27,918 nt of DNA, from positions 1 to 27,918 of the IMG/VR virus record IMGVR_UViG_3300025122_004743. One strand, written 5' to 3'. The DNA is from a virus. The notes under the pieces were generated by a model. The model did no database searches and was not told the origin of the DNA. It was given only the letters and a program-made list of their open reading frames with translations. The first letter of the stretch is position 1. Every line of letters begins with the position of its first letter. Of the stretch, positions 6,959 through 13,453 are shown in pieces. Position numbers and translations under genes: made by a program.

Positions 6959-7287
6959 CTTTATATCTAATAGTATCGATTTCTGTTATCTTAAACGGGT
7001 TTCTAATTTGGTACTTAGTAAAACTATTACGAAAATTTCTTTTTATTTCGGAAACTATTGCCGACTTATATCTGACGTGCAGGGCCTTTCGGATATTTGC
7101 CAAGTCCATGTACAGCATGGATACTTATCATGGTGAACCGATGATCCAGGAGTTAATAGTGAGAATGAAAGAAGTTAATTTAGAAATAGAAAATTTTAGA
7201 GAAGTTTTTGAGTATGCCCTGGACACCGAAATAGAGGAGGAATTTGATGCCGCCGAAGAGGAAGCGTCGCAAGAGCAAGAGCACTAA
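6955..7287 (+). CDS. Small membrane-anchored protein of unknown function
   Basis: 110 residues. Residues 2-22 (LYLIVSISVILNGFLIWYLVK) form one hydrophobic helix followed by basic residues, so the protein is probably inner-membrane anchored with a cytoplasmic remainder. The middle (SMDTYHGEPMIQELIVRMKEVNLEIENF) is likely helical and the tail is strongly acidic and Glu-rich. Small proteins of this layout occur beside the late sigma gene in marine T4-like phages, to my recollection. The last 41 bases overlap the sigma gene in another frame. Confidence 0.65.
   Translation: MTLYLIVSISVILNGFLIWYLVKLLRKFLFISETIADLYLTCRAFRIFAKSMYSMDTYHGEPMIQELIVRMKEVNLEIENFREVFEYALDTEIEEEFDAAEEEASQEQEH
7234..7240 (+). 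promoter_or_regulatory. Strong ribosome binding site for the late sigma factor gene
   Basis: GAGGAGG lies 6 bases before the ATG at 7247, inside the coding sequence of the preceding membrane-protein gene. It favours 7247 over the TTG at 7244. Confidence 0.65.
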
Positions 7288-7951
7288 AAATCATTATTTT
7301 ACTCAAGTTCACGAAGACGCAATAGTAAAATACGCCAACACCAACGATCTTGCGTTGCGGACACAGCTGTATATTCAATACATCCAGCCTGCTTTTGACC
7401 AGATGGTCGATAAAATCATTTATACGTATAGGTTTACTACCCTTCCGAATATTGATTATTTAAAAGATGATTGCAAGGTGTGGCTCACCACCATTTTAAA
7501 CAAATACGATCCGAATAAAGGATCGAAAGCATTTTCTTATTTTAGTGTTGTAACAAAAAATTGGTTTATCCATAAGGTTAAGCGGACTCAAAAACGCAAT
7601 CAAACCGAAGTCTTTATGGAGGATCTTCTTAATAAACTGGATGAAGATTTAGTTTCTGATGAGCCAACTTATGAACAAAAAAGAACCGAACTGGAATTTT
7701 GGACGTCTCTAAATCACGAGATTGATACCTGGAATTCTTTTATGCTTAAAGAAAATGAAAAAAAAGTGTTGATGGCAGTTCGCATTTTGTTAGACTCGGC
7801 CGACACAATCGAAATTTTCAATAAAAAGGCTATTTATTTATACCTACGAGAAATTACGGGGCTTAATACGAAACAAGTTGTTAACAACTTAAATAAGTTG
7901 AGAAAAAGGTATAGGGTATTTAAAGACAAATGGGAAAGCGGCGAAATTTAA
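7247..7951 (+). CDS. 55: Late-transcription RNA polymerase sigma factor, T4 gp55-like
   Basis: 234 residues from ATG 7247. After a very basic N-terminus (PPKRKRRKSKSTKNH) it has a sigma-region-2-like core: DDCKVWLTTILNKYDPNKGSKAFSYFSVVTKNWFIHKVKR, where the YDPNKG.KAFSYFS..A-like pattern matches region 2 of gp55 and other sigma factors. A C-terminal helical part (LREITGLNTKQVVNNLNKLRKRYR) resembles a small helix-turn-helix. In T4, gp55 directs host polymerase to late promoters with the gp33 and gp45 partners. Length and position ahead of the tail genes fit. It overlaps the preceding gene by 41 and the next by 22 bases. Confidence 0.85.
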   Translation: MPPKRKRRKSKSTKNHYFTQVHEDAIVKYANTNDLALRTQLYIQYIQPAFDQMVDKIIYTYRFTTLPNIDYLKDDCKVWLTTILNKYDPNKGSKAFSYFSVVTKNWFIHKVKRTQKRNQTEVFMEDLLNKLDEDLVSDEPTYEQKRTELEFWTSLNHEIDTWNSFMLKENEKKVLMAVRILLDSADTIEIFNKKAIYLYLREITGLNTKQVVNNLNKLRKRYRVFKDKWESGEI

Positions 7952-8244
7952 GCTTAGACGATTACATAGAGGAAACAACCACCAACATTCGTGAGGATCG
8001 TGCCCTGGCAAAATCCTTGTTGATGGATGCTATCAATGACATGAAATTGTCCGATTCGGCGCGCAAAGAACTGGGGCCCATTGCGGCAAAGTATGTCGAA
8101 AATCTGCAGCGCTCCAATGAACAAATGGTAAAGCTAGCCGGCCTCCTGCAGAAACAAAAATTCCAGTCGCATGCCTTATCCGAACAAGATAAAGAACAAC
8201 TTTTTGATCTTTTGAATGAGGATCCATCCACCGATGGTAATTAA
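7930..8244 (+). CDS. Small hypothetical helical protein
   Basis: 104 residues, predicted almost wholly alpha-helical and charged (RALAKSLLMDAINDMKLSD, KYVENLQRSNEQMVKLAGLL), with an acidic end. No enzyme motif, signal or membrane segment. The start overlaps the sigma gene by 22 bases with only a weak AAAGA ahead of it. It could be a polymerase- or DNA-associated small protein because of its position, but that is guesswork. Confidence 0.65.
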   Translation: MGKRRNLSLDDYIEETTTNIREDRALAKSLLMDAINDMKLSDSARKELGPIAAKYVENLQRSNEQMVKLAGLLQKQKFQSHALSEQDKEQLFDLLNEDPSTDGN

Positions 8245-9724
8245 GTTCTCCAATCAGCACTTAAGTCGCATGCGAGAGACGAACGCGGCTGCGTCGCTTC
8301 CTCTGGCCGTTTCCTCCAAAGCGGCGATGAATGGTTTTTTGGCTGACGCGTATGCGAGAAACGCTTTACGAAATGTTGATGAATTTTACGGGCTTGTTGT
8401 TTATCAAATGGTCCGTAGCAACCCATCGGCTGATTGCTTTGGATCTCAGGTTGTAGAGGAAGGAAACGAGAGTAAATCGGTAAACGATTGCCCTCGTTAT
8501 AAAGTTTATATTCCTGAACTAGAGTGTCGCCCCTTTCCTGAAACCTATACGGATCCTGTTATATCTACCTATAGAGAAATGTGCGCCGCAACCGGTATAC
8601 TCACGGCAGTTGGAATAGGATCAATTGTAGTGGTGAAGTTTCTAAATTTTGCGACCTTAGGTCGCCCCCTCATAGTTGGGGTCGAGGGCGCCATTGAGGG
8701 CGGCATGGTACCAGTCCAGCGTACGAACTTGAGTACTGCCCATACCGGCGGCCTCAAAAAAGGTCTTCCCTTTAACCCGAACCAACGTGCTATGGTGGTG
8801 GGAGACTCAATGAGTCAGACACCCGGTAGTTTTGGAGGGTGGCTCGGCCGATTCCTTCAAGAAGCTGGTTTCGAAGTGAAACCGGCCACCGAGCGCACCA
8901 AAGATGGCGGAACTGGCACCTATCCGCATCCTGCGGGGGTCATCTCCTATCCCGGCGAGGCCACCTCGCACTACGCCAGCAAAGCCAAGGGCGGCGCCAA
9001 CAGTTTCCAAGAGCATCTGGCCAAGTGGCGCCCTCAATTGCTTATCGTGGCCCTCGGCGCAAACTCCGCGTCGCTGGGAATCCCTCAGGGGTCTTACAGC
9101 GTTGGCAGGCGTTGCAGGGGCCCCGCAATCCAACACGACACCCCTGCGGGCAGTGACGACGAAACTGTCTTCACCAGGAGACATCCCGATGGCACACCGG
9201 GCGGTTGCCGGAAGCAGGGCCCTCTGGCCCCCAAGAAGGCGAAATACCAGAGTTATATGAAAGAATTTGTAAATATTGCAAAGGGGGCTGGAGTGCAGCG
9301 CATCATCTGGTTTGGTCCTAGCTACATGAGTGGCCCTTATGGAAATGTGCCGTTCAAGGTTACAAAAAGAGCGTGGAAGAGTCTTAAAAGATCGGGCTTC
9401 GAATTCAGCAAGGAACTCATCGGCAAGGAGCGCGACTGGGGTACCAGCGGCCTTGAAGAGGGCGCAAAAAACGTTCGCCTCTGGCAAAAGGAAACACTTC
9501 CTGGCCTCGGTGTGGAGTGGTACGATTCCTATTCTATGACGCGCGAGCTTAGTAATAGATCGGACGGACTTCATTGGGACCAGCCTAACTACAAAATTTG
9601 GGCCCAAAGAGCCTGGGGCGCCGCCTTTAGTAGTGGCAAAGCAGCCGACGTACTTACGCGCTCAAAGGCTATGAAAGCCGTCGCCGATACAACAGTTGGC
9701 TTCGGAACGGGGGCGGCCGCATGA
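8234..9724 (+). CDS. Baseplate-hub-like protein with C-terminal SGNH hydrolase domain
   Basis: 496 residues from ATG 8234 (GAGGA 11 bases upstream; an in-frame ATG at 8216 is the alternative). Residues 1 to about 165 share the pattern YG.VV...VYIPELE..P.P...DP....Y....G.GSIV with the next two genes, probably an OB-fold hub domain. From residue 185 an SGNH hydrolase follows: block I VVGDSMSQTP (Ser192), block III ALGANSAS (Asn277) and block V SDGLHWDQPNY (Asp444, His447). Such enzymes deacylate glycans or lipids, so on a tail tip it may strip acyl groups from the host surface. A GC-rich, Arg/Gly/Pro-rich stretch at about residues 285-340 looks inserted. It overlaps the next gene by 4 bases. 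Confidence 0.8.
   Translation: MVIKFSNQHLSRMRETNAAASLPLAVSSKAAMNGFLADAYARNALRNVDEFYGLVVYQMVRSNPSADCFGSQVVEEGNESKSVNDCPRYKVYIPELECRPFPETYTDPVISTYREMCAATGILTAVGIGSIVVVKFLNFATLGRPLIVGVEGAIEGGMVPVQRTNLSTAHTGGLKKGLPFNPNQRAMVVGDSMSQTPGSFGGWLGRFLQEAGFEVKPATERTKDGGTGTYPHPAGVISYPGEATSHYASKAKGGANSFQEHLAKWRPQLLIVALGANSASLGIPQGSYSVGRRCRGPAIQHDTPAGSDDETVFTRRHPDGTPGGCRKQGPLAPKKAKYQSYMKEFVNIAKGAGVQRIIWFGPSYMSGPYGNVPFKVTKRAWKSLKRSGFEFSKELIGKERDWGTSGLEEGAKNVRLWQKETLPGLGVEWYDSYSMTRELSNRSDGLHWDQPNYKIWAQRAWGAAFSSGKAADVLTRSKAMKAVADTTVGFGTGAAA
8941..9240 (+). other. GC-rich island inside the SGNH-hydrolase gene
   Basis: By hand count about 193 of these 300 bases are G or C (64%), against about 101 of 300 (34%) at 22381-22680 in the gp6 gene. 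All reading frames stay open for long stretches here, including a long antisense frame, as expected for GC-rich DNA. It spans the part of the hydrolase between block II and the end of the Arg/Gly/Pro-rich stretch. Confidence 0.7.
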
Positions 9725-11049
9725 GCGAAACCGAACAGAAAGGCTTAGGTACCTTCGGAGAAAATTACGAATACGGTTCGTGGAATACACTGCGGGATTC
9801 TACGCGCCCGTCAAGTGACCCCAACCGAAGCAGCCAGATAGACAAAATTAACAGGGCCCTTCAAGGGGTTTATGAGAAAGATACCTTGGCTGGAGTTAAA
9901 CACTGGTATGGAGTGGTTGTGCGACAGATAGATAGGATAGGATCACGTCCTTGCATAAAGCTCTCCCATAGTAGTACATCTGAATCTCCCGCGTCAACAA
10001 CGATGTACAACGTGTATATTCCAGAGGTTGAATCGTTACCGATTCCTGTTTCCAAGAATGATCCGATTTTAATGGACTATAAAGATGTTCGTGCATCGCT
10101 GGATTTAGCTTCGACAGTAGGCGCCGGCGCCATTGTCAAAATTAGATATGATAATCCTGAGACGTTTTCATGCCCGGCTATAATAAGTGTGGCAGGATCC
10201 GTCTCTGCGGATTTTATGCCAGCGTTGAGGAGCAGTTCGCGGTCTATAGCCTCGTCAGGTACGAGCACTGCGATAAGCAGCGGGTGTGGTAATATGAAAT
10301 GGCCCGCCGGCAAGCAGGGTGGTCTCAAAAAGTGGAAGAATGGCAAGCTTACTTATGCTGAACTAGCGCATTTTAGAGAACCTATGAAAGACTTGATGAA
10401 GTTTATTTCGGCCCACGAGGGAACTTATTATTCAGTCAATCGCGGCTGCGCAGGCGACACGCGTGGTAAGTGGACGATCCACGGTAAGAACATAACCCAA
10501 ATGACCATAAAGGAGATACAGAGTTACTCGAGGGGTGGCTCGAAGAAGGACGAGGTCGAGATCTCGTCCTGTCCCCCATATCACGGTTCGAAACGAGGCC
10601 TGTTCGCAGTGGGGAAGTTTCAGTGGATCCCCGAGACCTTCAAATCTCAAATCCGAGCGCTCGGTATAGACAGAAATTTGATATTTAATAAGGAAGTCCA
10701 AGACATTATGGGTCTCAATCTAGCATTGAATTCGATGCCGCTACTGGGAAAATACATCTTCGGGATGATCGCTGACCCTTGTAACGGCGGTCAACACCTT
10801 GCGCTGGTGTGGAGATCAATTGCGTTGCAATACGAGCGCTGCAAGGATGGTAAATGTTGCCCCCGCGGCTATAGTGCTTCGTGCGGCGGCGCCGGCGGAA
10901 ACCCGACGAGAAACATCGGGGAGAAGGAAGGTCGTTCTCCGGATGATATCATTGCGTTAATGCACCGCGCGCGCCAGAATGTATTAAATACTCCCGCAGC
11001 AGTAGCAGTGCTGCAAGCAAAGGGATACGTAGGGAGCGGTACAGTATAA
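9721..11049 (+). CDS. Baseplate-hub-like protein with C-terminal muramidase-like domain (tail lysozyme)
   Basis: 442 residues. The first about 160 match the flanking paralogues (HWYGVVVRQIDR, NVYIPEVESLPIPVSKNDP, GAGAIVKIRYDNP), followed by a Ser/Thr-rich linker. From about residue 215 comes a lysozyme-like domain: FISAHEGTYY with Glu233 as the predicted catalytic acid, a TIKEIQ helix, and GLFAVGKFQWIPETF near residue 298, equivalent to the G+YQ..P.TW signature of phage muramidases and transglycosylases. The order hub domain then lysozyme is that of T4 gp5, which digests peptidoglycan during tail penetration; no gp5-type beta-helix repeat is seen. At least seven cysteines lie in the enzyme half, four in a 15-residue cluster. 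The ATG overlaps the previous stop; TAATG leads to the next gene. Confidence 0.8.
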   Translation: MSETEQKGLGTFGENYEYGSWNTLRDSTRPSSDPNRSSQIDKINRALQGVYEKDTLAGVKHWYGVVVRQIDRIGSRPCIKLSHSSTSESPASTTMYNVYIPEVESLPIPVSKNDPILMDYKDVRASLDLASTVGAGAIVKIRYDNPETFSCPAIISVAGSVSADFMPALRSSSRSIASSGTSTAISSGCGNMKWPAGKQGGLKKWKNGKLTYAELAHFREPMKDLMKFISAHEGTYYSVNRGCAGDTRGKWTIHGKNITQMTIKEIQSYSRGGSKKDEVEISSCPPYHGSKRGLFAVGKFQWIPETFKSQIRALGIDRNLIFNKEVQDIMGLNLALNSMPLLGKYIFGMIADPCNGGQHLALVWRSIALQYERCKDGKCCPRGYSASCGGAGGNPTRNIGEKEGRSPDDIIALMHRARQNVLNTPAAVAVLQAKGYVGSGTV

Positions 11050-12371
11050 TGCTTCCGTTGATTACATTCCAAGGAATTTTAGAGACGTTTGGTTTTGGGC
11101 ACCTGAACCCATTCAGCGAGACGAAGTCAGTCCAGATAAGCCAACGTCGCAGTACCTCTGTCAGCGCCATGAATACAGCCTTGCGCACACACTATAGTAA
11201 AAATTGCTTAACGGATGTAACTGAATACTACGGGGTTGTGGCCAAAGTTATCGATCGAAGTGTTGTTTCTTATGCTAATAAAAATAGCTGGGCCCAGCGC
11301 GAGGGTGTTAGTGGAATAGCTGCCGATCCTTATCAGGTTTATAAGGTTTATCTGCCCGAACTTGAATGTCGACCGGAGCCTGAATCGGAGTTGGATCCGG
11401 TTATAGCTACCTATGAAGAAATTCCTGCAGCGCCCGATCTTTCTATGACTATTGCAGTTGGCGCTATTGTGAAAATAGCGTATGGAGATCCTTTTAGTAT
11501 GAGGCAGCCCGAAATAGTTGCTGTGGAGGGAGCGCTTCCGGGCGGCGCAATGCCCGTGTCGCGGCTTAGTATTGTTGATACTCACGGCGATGGCAATAAG
11601 TTAGAGACAACGACGGCAGGCGGTGCGTCAGGCGCAGAGGTCGATAAACCGGAGAACGCCCCGGCCCTCGCAACGAATAGATCCGGACGCACAGGCGCGC
11701 CCGGTAAGCTCAAGGAAATTCCCGGTAACAATAACTGGCGCTCGGGAAGGATTGAGACTTTTGAATCAATGCAACATTTACAGACAAAAGTTGGAATAAA
11801 GATTATTGTTAATCTGTCTGCTGATGCTATGTGGGGCCAAAAAGATGATCGGAAGATGTTCGGTGCCCAAAAGAATCAGTCGTGCGGGCTGCTCCCCAAG
11901 GATCAGGGAGACCGTTTCCAGGGGCGCCCTGATAGTTGTTGTGATTCTGCCAAGGGGAGGAACTGTGCAGAACATTGCCCGGGCGCTTGTGAGCCTCTTT
12001 GGGCTGCTGCACTCGGGATAAAGTATTTGGACTTTTACATTGGCGGCAGCCCGCCAAACGATCAGCGGTGGGGAGAAATAGAAAAGTCGCTCCGGGAGGG
12101 TAATACTCTGATTCATTGCAAGGCCGGCACGGACCGCACCGGTGCGGTGGTGGGTCGCTGGATGAAAGTGATAGGTGCCCCGGAAGCCAGAAGCGATTTC
12201 GCACTTCTTGACTATGTACGCAATACTGGTTCGCATCGGCAGCCTACCAAAAACTGCAAAGGAAACAAGGGCGAGTCCAATCCATGCGGGTGGGATAAGA
12301 GAAATCCGAAGCTTAAGTACTGGATGATCAAAGGCCGCCGCTGCCCGAGTGGCCAGTATGGATGCCGCTAA
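11049..12371 (+). CDS. Baseplate-hub-like protein with C-terminal tyrosine-phosphatase-like (CX5R) domain
   Basis: 440 residues. The N-terminal part again has EYYGVVAKVIDR, KVYLPELECRPEPESELDP and VGAIVKIAYGDP, close to the gene at 8234. After a Gly/Ala-rich linker (about 190-225) a phosphatase-like domain follows: a KVGIKIIVNLS strand, GIKYLDFYIGG, PPNDQRWGEIEKSL and the P-loop IHCKAGTDRTGAVVGRWM. The CX5R motif (Cys357, Arg363) plus the RTG ending is the signature of the cysteine phosphatase superfamily; Asp328 or Asp338 could be the general acid. Residues 278-319 hold six cysteines and look like an insert. Substrate could be a phosphorylated glycan, lipid or protein; on a tail tip a surface phosphate is plausible. 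GGGAG at 11031-11035 precedes the start. Confidence 0.8.
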   Translation: MLPLITFQGILETFGFGHLNPFSETKSVQISQRRSTSVSAMNTALRTHYSKNCLTDVTEYYGVVAKVIDRSVVSYANKNSWAQREGVSGIAADPYQVYKVYLPELECRPEPESELDPVIATYEEIPAAPDLSMTIAVGAIVKIAYGDPFSMRQPEIVAVEGALPGGAMPVSRLSIVDTHGDGNKLETTTAGGASGAEVDKPENAPALATNRSGRTGAPGKLKEIPGNNNWRSGRIETFESMQHLQTKVGIKIIVNLSADAMWGQKDDRKMFGAQKNQSCGLLPKDQGDRFQGRPDSCCDSAKGRNCAEHCPGACEPLWAAALGIKYLDFYIGGSPPNDQRWGEIEKSLREGNTLIHCKAGTDRTGAVVGRWMKVIGAPEARSDFALLDYVRNTGSHRQPTKNCKGNKGESNPCGWDKRNPKLKYWMIKGRRCPSGQYGCR

Positions 12372-12421
12372 GCTAGCAGACAGAATATGATGATTTTTAA
12401 CTCACAGGAAGACAAAATATT

Positions 12422-13441
12422 ATGGACCCATTAAAACGATTCGGCGCACCGCGAAAGAGTTCGCCTGTTTATGATCTTAGATGTTTAAGCGCAGCAAAAA
12501 CAAAGCGCTATGATAAGTTACCTAACACTATAGAAAAGGCTGCCTTTCTCACGGGCCCGGGCCAACAAAAGCGGCCAACTTATGATTGTCCGTCTTTTAA
12601 CGAACTTCATGGTAAAGAAGTGGTTTTAGGAGGCCCCAAAAAGGGCGCCGGTAATGCATGGATAGTTCTGGGGCTCGATCGAACTGGGTTTATGAAAGGC
12701 TTTGCAACAGAACAAGCCTCTCACTGCGCAGCGGTTGATATTGTCGCCGGACGTCAAGGGTTTACTGCTGCTTCTCATGAAATCGATGGCACCCCAATTC
12801 TTGTAGATCCTAATTTTAACGATGATGCGGCCAGAGTTTACTTGAGTCAGAGATGCGAGGTTGACGCTGCCTTTGGTTTCGAACGTGCGAAGTCGAGCCC
12901 ACCCCGCTCTACTGTCGCTGCTAAAGCGGATACGATTAGACTAATAGCTCGCGAGAACATAAAATTTATCACACGAACCGATGAATTAAATTCACAGGGA
13001 GGAGCTCTTGGTGACGCATGGAAAGGGGGGTACGGAATTGATCTTATCGCGTGCAACGACCTAGACACTTTACAGCCAATGGTTAAGGGAGATAACCTGG
13101 TGTCCTGCTTGGACGATATCATAGATATGTTAATTATTACACTAAGTATAGTTAACACGTATACGGCTGAAACACAAAAATTGCATTCAAAGCTTTTACC
13201 CCACGATCACATGTCTCCTTTTTATGCAAACCCAACGGCCCCTGATTTTAAGGGCATTATACCCGAGGGCATGAAGGTTATAATAAATAATGTTTGTGAT
13301 GCTACTGTGGCCCTTCAACAGGGAAAATTGGCACTCACACAATTAAAAACCACTTATTTGAAATCGACGGGAGTTGAAGCAACTGAAAAGGGGACGAAGA
13401 AGTCGATGCACATTTTGAGTCCTTATAATTCTAATAACTGA
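12422..13441 (+). CDS. Putative virion/baseplate structural protein
   Basis: 339 residues; AGGAAG lies about 12 bases before the ATG. No enzyme motif. The centre (VAAKADTIRLIARENIKFITRTDELNSQGG) resembles the ALKADxIxIxGREGIxIxT pattern of phage tail-spike-associated proteins, where residues alternate as in beta structure. The C-terminal part is helical (CLDDIIDMLIITLSIVNTYTAETQKLHSKL). Position directly after the three hub-like genes and before the giant protein points to a baseplate hub or spike component. Function is inferred from context only. Confidence 0.7.
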   Translation: MDPLKRFGAPRKSSPVYDLRCLSAAKTKRYDKLPNTIEKAAFLTGPGQQKRPTYDCPSFNELHGKEVVLGGPKKGAGNAWIVLGLDRTGFMKGFATEQASHCAAVDIVAGRQGFTAASHEIDGTPILVDPNFNDDAARVYLSQRCEVDAAFGFERAKSSPPRSTVAAKADTIRLIARENIKFITRTDELNSQGGALGDAWKGGYGIDLIACNDLDTLQPMVKGDNLVSCLDDIIDMLIITLSIVNTYTAETQKLHSKLLPHDHMSPFYANPTAPDFKGIIPEGMKVIINNVCDATVALQQGKLALTQLKTTYLKSTGVEATEKGTKKSMHILSPYNSNN

Positions 13442-13453
13442 GAAACGTATATT

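Noticed and set aside
8216-8233. Earlier ATG for the SGNH-type hub protein
   Set aside because: There is no ribosome-binding-like sequence before 8216, whereas GAGGA precedes 8234; the choice is not certain.
8807-9607. Long open frame of 266 codons on the minus strand
   Set aside because: It lies opposite the SGNH-hydrolase gene in GC-rich DNA, where stop codons are rare. It has no recognised motif, and every other gene here is on the plus strand.
12372-12421. Possible terminator or promoter in the longest intergenic gap
   Set aside because: No stem-loop followed by a T run and no -10/-35-like pair is visible; it holds only an AGGAAG ribosome-binding-like site.
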